Shown: positions 9,570-18,495 of the stretch, piece after piece
How the letters are laid out: each line of letters opens with the position of its first letter
Numbering within the stretch: position 1 is the stretch's first letter
NCBI GenBank assembly: GCA_041656175.1
Contig: JBBAEA010000010.1
Coordinates: 1-38,805 of the forward strand
Length of the DNA stretch: 38,805 nt
Direction of reading: 5' to 3'
From: JBBAEA01 sp041656175
GTDB lineage: Bacteria; Myxococcota_A; Bradymonadia; UBA4248
Notes under the pieces: model-generated
What the model was told of the DNA's origin: nothing
What the model saw: the letters and a program-made list of their open reading frames with translations, nothing else
Database searches by the model: none
Made by a program: the position numbers and the translations under genes

Positions 9570-11942
9570 CTAGTTCGCTTTAGGCTTTAAACGCTCCGCC
9601 AAACGCGAAAAGAAACCCTTAGCTTGTTCACTGCTTTTTTCCACACGCATACTTGCCAAGCGCAAGAGGCGCTGTGCATCGGTGTGTTGTGGATTAATTT
9701 TGAGCGCAGACTCCAAGTGCAATTGTGCTTCGTTAAATTGCTCTGATTCGAAGTAGATATTGCCTAAATAATATAGCGCCCAAAAGCCGGTTTTAGCTGG
9801 CCCACTATGTCTAGCAATGAGCTGTTGCAATTTTGTAATGCATTCAGCTCCTGACTTATCCTTATGAAGGTACTCGCTCCAAACCGCATTAGCAGCAATC
9901 TCAACGCTTTCGGGGTCGAGTGATGCAGCGTAGTTTAAAATACTGACAGCCTCCGCGGTTTGTTTCATGTCCAGTTTTTTGCGACCGAGTTGTAAAAGCG
10001 CCTGCGGGCTTTGGTTAGCAAGATTTTGGTCAATGGGGGGGGGGGCATTTTGCTCTGCAATGAGCTCACTGAGCTTCCTAGCAACGCTCGGGCTCGCGAC
10101 AGCGACGTAGTCACTTTGACTAACACCGTTAGTCTTTTTCGGCGTGGCAGCAGCGGGAGACGATTTGGGTTTTGTAACAGCTGAGTATATTGCGCTAATG
10201 CGGCTGCTCGAACGATATTGCCCAGTAACAGGCTTTTGTGGCATCTCTTCTTCATGAAGCGATTTCTTATCTTCATGAAGCGATTTCTTAGCCTCTTGCG
10301 GTGCAGCGACGGTTTTGACTTCACTATGAGGAGCCCCACGCACTGCACTTTGCTCCCGCTTTAAGACAGCAGGATAATTCGTGTTCATGAGCATGAGTAA
10401 ATCAGTCGATAGCTTTGTGATTTTGGGATTTTGAAGTTTGGCAAATCTATCGCTGTGATACTTCTTGATCCAAAGATAATATGCCTCCTCCAGCGCTTTA
10501 GCTCCACAGGCTTTCTCGACTCCCAAAACCTTGTGAATGTCGCCGGCTTCAAGCTGCGTATGCAAATCTTTGAGCTGAGCGTAAATGCGTTCTTCTTCGG
10601 GGCTTTCCTCCTTTCTTGAATATGGCTTAAACTCTTCATCCCCAAGGTTTGCGTCATATACAATGCTCAATTCGCCCATAAACGGAGTATCGCTAAAAGC
10701 GATAGCATCGGAGATTTTTGCAAAAAATATATCCCTACAAACCGCTTCGATGTTTGGCCCCGAGAGCTTGATCAAATCGTGTAGCTTTACATCACCTTTG
10801 CAGTGATCCCACCACAACATTGAAGGGTCCACCGTTTCGGCCAAAGGGAACTGATCTCTTTGTACGGGGTACTGCTCCATATGATGCCCAAGCTGAAGCA
10901 TCAACACGTTGAAGGGGTAGTGCGAAAACACGCCCTGATTTACAATCTGTTCTAGATCCACACACGTAGTGCCATGCGCGACTTTTGCTTTGCTATCAAA
11001 TTCAAAGCTCCCGTCTGCCCAAGCTAAGGCGCTTTTGACCTGCACATCCTTAACGGTAGGGCAAAGTTTCCCATCACAGAGCTCAAGGCGGAGAGTTTGG
11101 TTTTGTGACTGTAACTTTAGCACACCTGTCGCCTTAAAGCGCGACATCAGCATTAAGAGACGCGGGACTTTGACTGCCTCTATAAAACCGCTTAAGCAAT
11201 CCTTAAGTCTGTAGTGAATGACCCAGCGATTATTGTCTAAAGGCTTAAAAGGCGCTGCTTGCGCAAAATCTACTTCGTACGCGTCACGGGGTTCCTGTAA
11301 ATACGCGTCAAATAAATCGGAAATATCTTGACCCTGCTGCGCGCTAGTTTTGCTAGGTATTGACGGTGAAACAATTTTGTTTTGCAGCCTATCCTCTGCT
11401 TCAGCTCCATCTTTGTCGAGGAATAACGAAGGCGTGTTTGTATCTAGCACAAAAGCAGCTCTAGCCTTCTTGCTAAGGTCCTCCCTGCTTCCCAAAGAAG
11501 AGCTAATGCGTAGCTGGCTATTGTGATTGACGTCGGACTCCACGTATGCCTCTAAGTTCAACACCAAATTCTTAGCCACTACCCCTTCAACGAAAAGTTG
11601 CGGAAATTCTTTTTGTATCGCCGCCAATAATACAGCAGGATCAGCACCAAACGAAATGCACTTCATCTGGGGATAATGGTTGTTGAGCAAGCGCTTTTCT
11701 TCCAATGTGGGGTCTAAAAACACAGCGGTAACAGCCTGAAGTTGCAACTGGCTCGCTACAGGCCATAACTGCACGAGCTCCCCCTTCCACGCTAACGCGG
11801 AGACAAAGACGAAGTCGTAGTTATTTCGCAGCAAAAGCTCGCTTGCTTGCGCCCACACTGCAGCATGTTCTAAACTCGCAAGCTCCAGACCATTTTTTAA
11901 GATGGAAAATAGAGCGCTTTCGACGACACATAAGACTCGCAT
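9570..11942 (-). CDS. Multidomain receiver-like / PATAN (DUF4388) / J-domain / TPR protein
   Basis: A 790-residue cytoplasmic regulatory protein. Residues 1-120 resemble a degenerate response-regulator receiver. About 250-400 look like a DUF4388/PATAN domain (MSRFKATGVLKL... ELCDGKL), a module common in delta-proteobacterial signalling. About 460-520 form a J domain (DIHKVLGVEKA... KKYHSDRF) in which the invariant HPD tripeptide is HSD. A low-complexity linker (with a 21-bp tandem repeat and an 11-G tract) leads to three or so TPRs (about 655-775). It lies immediately upstream of the lidless dnaK, suggesting that it presents clients to it. GGAACAGAGA precedes the ATG. A perfect hyphenated palindrome lies 58-76 nt upstream. 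Confidence 0.8.
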   Translation of the reverse strand: MRVLCVVESALFSILKNGLELASLEHAAVWAQASELLLRNNYDFVFVSALAWKGELVQLWPVASQLQLQAVTAVFLDPTLEEKRLLNNHYPQMKCISFGADPAVLLAAIQKEFPQLFVEGVVAKNLVLNLEAYVESDVNHNSQLRISSSLGSREDLSKKARAAFVLDTNTPSLFLDKDGAEAEDRLQNKIVSPSIPSKTSAQQGQDISDLFDAYLQEPRDAYEVDFAQAAPFKPLDNNRWVIHYRLKDCLSGFIEAVKVPRLLMLMSRFKATGVLKLQSQNQTLRLELCDGKLCPTVKDVQVKSALAWADGSFEFDSKAKVAHGTTCVDLEQIVNQGVFSHYPFNVLMLQLGHHMEQYPVQRDQFPLAETVDPSMLWWDHCKGDVKLHDLIKLSGPNIEAVCRDIFFAKISDAIAFSDTPFMGELSIVYDANLGDEEFKPYSRKEESPEEERIYAQLKDLHTQLEAGDIHKVLGVEKACGAKALEEAYYLWIKKYHSDRFAKLQNPKITKLSTDLLMLMNTNYPAVLKREQSAVRGAPHSEVKTVAAPQEAKKSLHEDKKSLHEEEMPQKPVTGQYRSSSRISAIYSAVTKPKSSPAAATPKKTNGVSQSDYVAVASPSVARKLSELIAEQNAPPPIDQNLANQSPQALLQLGRKKLDMKQTAEAVSILNYAASLDPESVEIAANAVWSEYLHKDKSGAECITKLQQLIARHSGPAKTGFWALYYLGNIYFESEQFNEAQLHLESALKINPQHTDAQRLLRLASMRVEKSSEQAKGFFSRLAERLKPKAN
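10035..10045. repeat. Homopolymeric G11 tract inside coding sequence
   Basis: Eleven consecutive G on the plus strand (C on the coding strand), encoding an Ala-Pro-Pro-Pro run in the linker before the TPR region of the receiver-PATAN-J-TPR gene. The frame is open as assembled. A one-base change would truncate the protein before its TPRs. Confidence 0.95.
10250..10290. repeat. Two-copy 21-bp in-frame tandem repeat
   Basis: Two copies of a 20-nt sequence beginning CTTCATGAAG and ending ATTTCTTA, at a 21-nt period, encode KKSLHED/KKSLHEE in the linker of the multidomain protein. The period keeps the frame. Confidence 0.9.
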
Positions 11943-11999
11943 TCTCTGTTCCTACTCAGTTCGTTCATGACAAAATATGACGATAGACGCGCAACAAGT

Positions 12000-12018
12000 G
12001 CGATACTGGCAGTATCGC
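12000..12018. promoter_or_regulatory. Perfect hyphenated palindrome, candidate operator
   Basis: GCGATACTG, one base, then CAGTATCGC: nine-bp perfect arms. It lies 58-76 nt upstream of the start of the receiver-PATAN-J-TPR gene in the 306-bp gap 11943-12248, where a dimeric regulator could bind. No matching regulator gene or clear -10/-35 pair was identified. The rest of the gap is the G/C-rich repeat at 12053-12148. Confidence 0.4.
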
Positions 12019-12052
12019 TAGGCATGCTCTGAATTTAAGCTTTTTATTTTTG

Positions 12053-12148
12053 TGGGGGGGGAAGTTTCCCCCTACGCCGCAACCCCTCGCCGTGCGCGGG
12101 TTTGCGTCTACCCCCTCAACGGGGGGCCAGCCCCCCGTAACGCCCCCG
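12053..12148 (-). repeat. G/C-rich composite palindrome element, copy 1
   Basis: Contains three hairpin-forming parts: a terminal G8...CCCCC hairpin; CGCAACCCC/GGGTTTGCG-type arms around GTGCGC; and GGGGGG...CCCCCC followed by GTAACGCCCCCGA. Read on the minus strand it is nearly the same as 18264-18357. Its ends (TAGGGGG plus a G5/C5 hairpin) resemble those of the core-conserved palindromes A-D, but the apical core is absent. A minus-strand ORF over it (11965-12201) is not believed. Confidence 0.8.
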
Positions 12149-12248
12149 AAACGTTTGTTCAGAGCTTCCCTGGTTAATGACATCATTGCACAGCGACTCA
12201 AAACTCCAATCGTGGTTATGCAGATTTAGAGCGCGCGGCCTCTATAAT

Positions 12249-15200
12249 CTACATCCTACTCAGCTCAAGTTCAAGCTCCTTGCGCGCAGAGGGTGAAAGT
12301 ATTCGAGCGCGCTGCAAATAAATCTCCATAGATTCACGCGCCAAGCCTTTTTTTCCCATATCCCTATAAAGGAAAGCTAGACGCAAATAAATATCGGCCG
12401 AATCCTGTAGCCCGATAATTCCTGTACTCTCTCTTTGTGCAAAATCGAGATCACGCGAGGCTTCTAAGGCACTTAGCGCCTCCTTCGCTTTATGCTGTTT
12501 GAGTAATATTACTCCCTCTAAATAATAAATCGCCGCATCAGGTTCAGCAAAACTCCGTAATCGTTGAATCTCTTTATAGGAAGCCTTGTCGTCTCCTAGC
12601 TCGTACAAAAAGATGGCATATTGACTGGAAAGCTCCGCTTCGTCACTTTTTATCGCTAGTGCCGACTTAAAGTCCTCACGCGCTTCCCCCTTTCGTCGGT
12701 TTGTTTTAAAGAGTAAAGCGCGTTGCATATACGCCGCTGCTAGCATTGCTGCCTCATCGCTGTTGCTCTTTACCGCCCCGTCTCCCTGGTAGCGTTCGAT
12801 AACAGCAGAAAACGCTCGCATCGCTTCATTGCGCCGATCCAAGTCTAGCAAGGTTAAACCTAGACCGTATTGCGCCTTCAATGTACTGGGATCTATTTCG
12901 ATAGCACGCTGGAAGTTTTGGGCTGCAAGATCCTTATTGCCCAGTTCCATGTTGCATCGACCCAAGTAATATTGGGCATTGGCATCCATCGGGTTTTGGC
13001 TCAGCACCGTTTCAAAGTATTGTTTCGATGCTTCAAACATGCCGCTATCAAAATATAGCAAAGCCATGAACGACGTATACCTCAGCCGACTCTGATCTTT
13101 GAGTATGGCCTCTGTCATCAGCTCAATCGCCTTCTTGAGCTTGCCCTGCTCATAGAGCAAGCGTGCGTGCGAGTAAAGGTGATTAGGGAGCACAAACTTG
13201 CGCGCTTCTAATGCTTCGATTGCGCGCTCTGCCGCTTCATAGTCTTTACTAAGTACTGCTAAACTAAGCCGATCTGAAAGATATCGCAGTCGTGCGGGAT
13301 CGCGCTCGATAGCGCTTTCATTGAGATCCCACGCCTCCTTATGCATGCCCATCGATCTGTAACTAGCACCTAAGCATAAAAACTGCTCTACCAATGTCGC
13401 GCTCTGCGCCATACGTTTGAGCTCATTGACACCCATATTTCGTTTTACAGGATCGTCGCTTTTCGTCGATAAGTAGTGAACCGCAAATTTTGTCATCCAA
13501 TCGTTTGGCGCTAAACGCTCAGCCGTCAGTATGTCTATTTCAGCTTTCCCATACTCTTCACGCATCATATGTGCTAAACCCTGAAACAACCATAGCTTCG
13601 CATCACTCGATGAGAGCTGCATCGCCTTAGCAATCGATTCACTCAAAAGTTTATAACTGCTCTCATCTATGCTGCTATCGCCCTCAAGTAATAAACCTGT
13701 ATGAATGTGTTTCAATATACTCGCTATCAAGGCATGGTGAAAACTCATATTTTCTGCATCAGACTCTAGCGCTTTAAGAAAATAATCAATGCTTTGGCTG
13801 TACTCTTGTGGCACAAAATACGACTCCAACAAGGCTTTAACGAATCTAAGTTCATCTTTATGCTCTTCCATAGAACTTTGAGCAAGCTTGCGGGCGTCTT
13901 CCCACTTGCTGTGCATGATCAAGGAGCTGATAAGCGTGAGTTTAGCCTCGATCACATCGCTCTTTGCAAGCTCGTCTCTCTTCAAAACCGCTGTTAGCCT
14001 AGCTTCACTGTCGTCAAACTTCAGTGCCTGCATCTCCGCCTTGGCGAGCATAATGCTAGCCGCAACAAAGTCGGGTTCCACGGCTAAAAATGATTCTAAA
14101 AGCGAAATGGCTTCGTCGTTTCGACCTAGTTTTTGCAATAAGTCCGCACGCCAAATTTGCGCGATCTTCGCGTTTTCATCCACTTTCTCTAAAAGCTTAA
14201 GAGCCTCTTTTGCCAAAGTCTGCATTTCCGAGTCAAAGCGGCCTAAATTCCATTCCCTATGCACGGCTATATACAAAGACATGGCCCGCACGAGCAAAGC
14301 ATCTGCCGCTTGCGGTGAATTCGCGTCGATTTTATCAAGCCAAGATGCCGCCGTTTTATGCTCATTCTGATAAGCAGCATACGCTCCCAAACCTAGAGCA
14401 CACCACCCACCCTGACACGCCTCTGTCAATGTCTCCGCATATTCCTTCGCTCGTTGCTCGCCGCCACCGAGCTCTCTTGCATAGTGCACTAAACCCAAAC
14501 CCATTGCGGCCAAGTACGCAGCTTGCAGATCTTGACGCACTTGCGGATCCTGCGACTCTTTAAGCTCTCCCATCACAGCCTTGATAAAGCCTAAATACAA
14601 CTCAGGTTTATGCGATTTTACTTGCGACCATGCCTCGCTAAGCTCAAAAGGCTTCGCTGCTTTCGTTACGCTCGTTTCTGCGGGAAGCTGATCCATTTCT
14701 TGAGGTGAAAAAGTCAAAATGTAAGCAACAAGTCCTGCTAACCCTAACAACGCAAGCAAAATCAAGACTTTCTTTAGCGAAAAAGCGCGTTTCTTTCTCG
14801 CCTCCTTCTTAGGAGTTTCTGTCTTGATCGCCTGCATCTGGCCAAGAGCTGCTGCGCCATCTCCCTCCACACCAGCAGTTAAAGCATCTTCGCTCTTTCT
14901 TTGTATGCTTGAGAGCTCAAAAAACATCTCCTCGCTGTTCGAGGAGTCAAAGGTTTTATCCTCTTTTTCTCCGTGAGTTTCGATGTTTTTTGTTGGTTCT
15001 ACGGTTTTTGTGGCGTTTGACTGTATTTTATGCTGCTCAAGTAAGAAGTTTTCTAGCTCTATAGGCATAGACTCATCAGCCCCGTTGCCCTGCGCAAACT
15101 GACTATTTACCCCCACAATCTCGCCGTAGCCTTGCGCTACGCTCGTCGCTTGCTTGCCAGAATCATTCAAGCCCGTAAAAAACACATCGGATGGAGTTGT

Positions 15201-16277
15201 GGCAGCCGTAGCTTGCTTTTTTTCCTCGTCGCGTTGTGCCGAAAACAGCGAAAGCAGTCCTAGTGGGTCTTCGTCATGGCCAAGCACTGGCTCTGATTGA
15301 GGGTTCATTTCCTTAGCAAAGGGACTTGGCGATGAGTCGGAGAAATTGAGAAATAACGATTTTCCCAAAGGCAGGGGGCTATCAGCAATCTCATCCCTCA
15401 GCGAGGTATCGGGCGTTTTCGGTATAGGCAAGTCCCCTGTAGCAGAAGCGATCTTGGGTTTTGGCAGCGCTTCTGATGGCGCGACAATCTTGGGCTTTGG
15501 CAGCGCTTCTGATGGCGCGACAATCTTGGGTTTTGGCAGCGCTTCTGATGGCGCGACAATCTTGGGTTTTGGCAGCGCCTCTGATGGCGCGACAATCTTG
15601 GGTTTTGGCAGCGCCTCTGATGGCGCGATAATCTTAGGTTTTGGCAACGCCTCAGATGCTGCGGCAACCTTGGGCTTTGGCAGCGCTTCAAGACTGTCTT
15701 CTACAGAGTTCTTCTCCTCTTTCACCGATTCACGCTTTTCAAGCTCGACTTTTTCCAACAAGCGATGCAGACTCATCGACGAGGGTGTTGCCGCGATCGT
15801 TTTTGCACGCGAATACGGCTTATCTTCTGCTGCATTCAAGTCATTATTCGTCGCAGTAAATGCCTTCGGGAGTGGAAAGTCATCCGAAGGTTCAGCCAAG
15901 GCCGGCGCGTCCGAGAAGTGCAAACGCTCAAACTCGTCGACTTTCTCTATATCGTGCAAAGACGTCGAAATCGTTATGGTACTCGCACTCTTGCGTTTCA
16001 ATGGCGCTGCTTCTGGTAGCTCGCTGCCATCGCCCAAAGTTTGGTTGGAGGCAAAAATCCCTAAGGGATCAGGGTCAAAGTTAATCGCCTCAAAGCTATC
16101 CTCTCCACGCGCTAAGTTCTCGTATATGCTCCCAGCGTAGGGCACAAAGTTCTCGCCATCATCAGACACCTCGACGTCCTCGGTCGCTCCAAGCACCCTC
16201 ACACTCAAGGCCTCCAAGCTCATGGGCCCAGAGATTAAGCCAAATTCTCGTAAATACAGTCGTTCTTTTTGTGGCAT
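12249..16277 (-). CDS. Very large membrane-anchored TPR protein with N-terminal GYF-like region
   Basis: ATG at 16277 is preferred over TTG at 16283: GAGG stands 7 nt before the ATG but only 1 nt before the TTG. The product has 1342 aa. Residues about 5-55 (YLREFGLISGPMSLEAL) resemble a GYF_2-type input domain. Then comes a low-complexity region with seven 12-residue repeats (SEALPKPKIVAP type), a long acidic Ser/Glu-rich stretch, a basic patch followed by a single membrane helix (VLILLALLGLAGLVAYILTF), and some 800 residues of TPRs (for example NAQYYLGRCNMELGNKDLAA). Topology predicts a cytoplasmic N-terminus and a periplasmic TPR array, perhaps a scaffold for envelope or motility machinery. 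Partner unknown. Similar giant TPR proteins are common in Myxococcota. Confidence 0.8.
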   Translation of the reverse strand: MPQKERLYLREFGLISGPMSLEALSVRVLGATEDVEVSDDGENFVPYAGSIYENLARGEDSFEAINFDPDPLGIFASNQTLGDGSELPEAAPLKRKSASTITISTSLHDIEKVDEFERLHFSDAPALAEPSDDFPLPKAFTATNNDLNAAEDKPYSRAKTIAATPSSMSLHRLLEKVELEKRESVKEEKNSVEDSLEALPKPKVAAASEALPKPKIIAPSEALPKPKIVAPSEALPKPKIVAPSEALPKPKIVAPSEALPKPKIVAPSEALPKPKIASATGDLPIPKTPDTSLRDEIADSPLPLGKSLFLNFSDSSPSPFAKEMNPQSEPVLGHDEDPLGLLSLFSAQRDEEKKQATAATTPSDVFFTGLNDSGKQATSVAQGYGEIVGVNSQFAQGNGADESMPIELENFLLEQHKIQSNATKTVEPTKNIETHGEKEDKTFDSSNSEEMFFELSSIQRKSEDALTAGVEGDGAAALGQMQAIKTETPKKEARKKRAFSLKKVLILLALLGLAGLVAYILTFSPQEMDQLPAETSVTKAAKPFELSEAWSQVKSHKPELYLGFIKAVMGELKESQDPQVRQDLQAAYLAAMGLGLVHYARELGGGEQRAKEYAETLTEACQGGWCALGLGAYAAYQNEHKTAASWLDKIDANSPQAADALLVRAMSLYIAVHREWNLGRFDSEMQTLAKEALKLLEKVDENAKIAQIWRADLLQKLGRNDEAISLLESFLAVEPDFVAASIMLAKAEMQALKFDDSEARLTAVLKRDELAKSDVIEAKLTLISSLIMHSKWEDARKLAQSSMEEHKDELRFVKALLESYFVPQEYSQSIDYFLKALESDAENMSFHHALIASILKHIHTGLLLEGDSSIDESSYKLLSESIAKAMQLSSSDAKLWLFQGLAHMMREEYGKAEIDILTAERLAPNDWMTKFAVHYLSTKSDDPVKRNMGVNELKRMAQSATLVEQFLCLGASYRSMGMHKEAWDLNESAIERDPARLRYLSDRLSLAVLSKDYEAAERAIEALEARKFVLPNHLYSHARLLYEQGKLKKAIELMTEAILKDQSRLRYTSFMALLYFDSGMFEASKQYFETVLSQNPMDANAQYYLGRCNMELGNKDLAAQNFQRAIEIDPSTLKAQYGLGLTLLDLDRRNEAMRAFSAVIERYQGDGAVKSNSDEAAMLAAAYMQRALLFKTNRRKGEAREDFKSALAIKSDEAELSSQYAIFLYELGDDKASYKEIQRLRSFAEPDAAIYYLEGVILLKQHKAKEALSALEASRDLDFAQRESTGIIGLQDSADIYLRLAFLYRDMGKKGLARESMEIYLQRARILSPSARKELELELSRM
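15442..15691 (-). repeat. Seven in-frame 36-bp tandem repeats
   Basis: Seven 36-bp units encode SEALPKPKIVAP-type repeats in the TPR protein. The four central units are almost identical at nucleotide level (only Ala/Ser third-position changes); the outer units are diverged (KVAAA, KIIAP, KIASA). This is the pattern of recent internal expansion by slippage or unequal crossover. No spacers exist, so it is not a CRISPR. Confidence 0.95.
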
Positions 16278-16307
16278 AGCCAAACCTCAGTACCGCGTAG
16301 CAACAAG

Positions 16308-16328
16308 CTGCACACTCCAAGTGCGCAG
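16308..16328. promoter_or_regulatory. Imperfect inverted repeat upstream of the TPR gene
   Basis: CTGCACAC, five bases, GTGCGCAG (one mismatch) lies about 30-50 nt before the TPR protein's ATG. A second CTGCGCAG, itself a palindrome, occurs near 16357. This is a possible operator, but could be chance. Confidence 0.25.
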
Positions 16329-16488
16329 TATTTGCAACATAACACTTTTTCTTTGACTGCGCAGCATATTGACAGCCATCATATGGCAGTTCTCACGCAA
16401 AACTATCTTTTATAAACAGCTAAACCAACGCCACAAACTGTTCATGCTTTGTGTGAGTAAATCTTTCATGCTCAAACGGAAAGTATAT

Positions 16489-17943
16489 TTATGGACATGT
16501 GTATACATCTTCCAATCCCAATGCAAAAGAAGCAAGGTTTTCATTTGCCTTGAGTTTACAAAAATATTCTTTCGTAAACGATGTAGCGCCTAGCAAAAAG
16601 TCTTTAATATTTTCATTAGCAGAGATCTTTGAAAAATCCCAAACGGATATGTCCTGATTAAAAGCTTTAGCTTTAGTAAACATATTCGTCATATTCGTTG
16701 CGCTGCTTGTGTTCCAATTATCAATGGGATAATTAAAGTTAACGCAATCTTTAAACATATTTGAGAAGTTCTCAACTTTAGACGTATTCAGGCGATTTAG
16801 AGGTTGATTATACACTTTATTGCCTTCAAACATAGAGGACATATTTGTTACATTTCTTGTATCCCAATTTTCTATACTCTGATTAAAAAACGAATTTGCA
16901 AATAGCCCATAAACCGAAGTAAGTAAATTAGCATTGGGTACATCTAGACCTGATATAGCAATACTTTTAGTATTAAAAACGCAATCAGTAATTCCTACTG
17001 GTCCAAAGGTAAGTATAGCAACGAGTTGAGCTTTCGTAGGATCAACTATGCACTTGCCGAGAACCGGGAGATTACCAAATCTGTCATACTTACCCGTAAT
17101 TTTGACTGAATGAAAGCGCACTCCGCTTACATTATACTGGTGTTCTAGCTTAACAGTAGCGCAATTACTTTCATCGATCGTGAGGCTAGTTTGGTCGCCC
17201 CACTCAATTTTTGCACGAATATCACACTTATCACCAATATAGGGAAGAATTAGAGTATTGGCGAGAGGTTGGACGAGCCAAATGCTATCGAAAACTTTAC
17301 TAACACATCTTCCGTCGCTTCTACAAAACTCACCATCTTCAGCTTCGGGGAACTCGCACTCACTGTCATCAGTACAACGAACAGAGCACTTGTAATCAAT
17401 GGCGGAATCGCAAAATCCATCGACTCCTTCGCTTGGGCCTTCGCAATCGCTGTCGAGCAAGCAATCCACTTGTTCACAAGTTCCTCCTTTGCACTGTAAA
17501 TGTGGAGGACATGCTGGGCCTGTGCCGCAATAACATTCACCATTTGAGCATGTATCAGTCTTTTCGCTGCATATTTTCGAGTTTTCTTCCCCCTTACATC
17601 CACCGCAATGCTCTGCGTTATTATTAATATCTACACATTGTTCGTCACAAATAATCGTGGGCGCAGGACATGACAGTGTACAAACTCCATTATTACAAAC
17701 AAAGCCAGAGTCACAGCGTTTACCTTCACCTTTCGATGTACAACCACCACAGTTATTAATATCACGATCGGTGTCTACACATTGTTCGTCACAAATAATC
17801 GTGGGCGCAGGACATGACATTGTACAAGCTCCTTCACTACAAACAAAACCAGAGTCACAACGCCTACCTTCACCATCCAATGTACAACCGCCACAGTTAT
17901 TAATATCACGGCTAGTATCAACACACTGACCACCACAAGAGCC
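16489..17943 (-). pseudogene. BspA/DUF285-type Cys-rich surface protein, 5'-truncated at palindrome B
   Basis: C-terminal part of a secreted surface protein. The readable frame begins mid-repeat at 17940 with Cys-rich units (CDEQCVDTDRDINNCGGC... GEGKRCDSGF...), then a domain resembling those on delta-proteobacterial surface proteins (SIWLVQPLANTLILPYIG), then leucine-rich-like BspA/DUF285 repeats (IENWDTRNVTNMSSMFEG, IDNWNTSSATNMTNMFTK) to the end. There is no signal peptide. Upstream, after the GGC codon, an in-frame TGA at 17944-17946 lies in the palindromic element. The only start codon near the front is a TTG (17880) that aligns with an internal Leu of the repeat. The 5' half was therefore lost at the element junction. 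The gene could be a non-expressed remnant or a silent donor cassette. Confidence 0.8.
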
Positions 17944-18059
17944 TCACTCAAAATGCGCGAAAAGCTGCAAAACGCTTTGCGGTGTATTTGCTCACCGCGC
18001 ATCCACCGCAAGGCGTGCAGCTTTTGCGCATTTTTACGCGGGGTCTCTGGCTACCCCCC
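17939..18059. repeat. Long core-conserved palindrome, copy B (at a broken gene end)
   Basis: Near-identical to copy A in the stem and one outer end, inverted relative to it. Core at 17979-18009. The end facing the BspA-like gene stops at GAGCCTCACTC; the terminal GGGGGAGACTTCCCCC hairpin present in copy A is missing there, replaced directly by gene sequence. The opposite end continues CGCGGGGTCTCTGGCTACCCCCC. This forms part of a 552-bp gene-free stretch (17944-18495), which also holds a direct repeat (18133-18175) and the G/C-rich element (18264-18357). Confidence 0.9.
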
Positions 18060-18132
18060 AAAAAAGAAGCGCTAAATCGTTCAAAGAGAGCAAAAAAAAA
18101 GCTAGCGAAAAGTCAAGGAAAATCCTTGAGTG

Positions 18133-18175
18133 TTCAAAATAAAGTCAATAAAATCAATGGCTTGCGGAAAAACGA
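18133..18175. repeat. Direct repeat flanking the kinase gene, left copy
   Basis: Carries the 20-nt block ATAAAGTCAATAAAATCAAT followed by GGCTT and AAAAACG. The matching copy, with A/G substitutions, is at 22751-22793, in the same orientation on the far side of the kinase-ATPase gene. A weaker relative of the upstream part (AGCG-AAAGT-AAGGAAA) is near 36072. Confidence 0.65.
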
Positions 18176-18263
18176 GTTCTAAAAGCGATCGTCCTTAGCG
18201 CGTTGTTGCCCTGAGCCTCACCCGTAGCTCAAATGCTCCCAAGGGTTGCTCTCCAAAATCGCT

Positions 18264-18357
18264 TCGGGGGCGTTACGGGGGCTTGAGCCCCCGTAGAGGG
18301 GGTAGACGCAAACCCGCGCACAGCGCGGGGTTGCGGCGTAGGGGGAGACTTCCCCCA
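18264..18357 (+). repeat. G/C-rich composite palindrome element, copy 2
   Basis: Hairpin GTTACGGGGGCTTGAGCCCC, then GGGGGTAGACGCAAACCCGC paired with GCGGGGTTGCGGCGTAGGGG, then GAGACTTCCCCC. Matches 12053-12148 in inverse orientation. The final TAGGGGGAGACTTCCCCC hairpin is the same as the right end of copy A (3306-3449), linking the two families. A minus-strand ORF over it is not believed. Confidence 0.8.
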
Positions 18358-18495
18358 GCAAAGAAAAAGGCATAAATATTGAAATATTCAGAGACTTTTT
18401 CGCAGCAGTACTTCAGGTCTGGAGTGTACACGTCGCTTGATTTTGCCGATAATGCGCTATAGGAGCTAGGTGGGGGATGGTTGGAGGAGGTGTAT

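Noticed and set aside
11965..12201. Minus-strand 78-residue ORF
   Set aside because: It consists mostly of the G/C-rich palindromic element and has no ribosome site or protein-like features.
15442..15691. CRISPR-like array of 36-bp repeats
   Set aside because: The units are directly adjacent without spacers, are in frame within the large TPR gene, and have no cas genes nearby.
15346..16140. 264-residue plus-strand ORF with repeats
   Set aside because: It is the antisense shadow of the repeat region of the TPR protein; its repeats arise only from the coding repeats on the other strand.
18481..18495. TTG start for the kinase gene
   Set aside because: It overlaps the strong GGAGGAGG ribosome site that serves the ATG at 18496.
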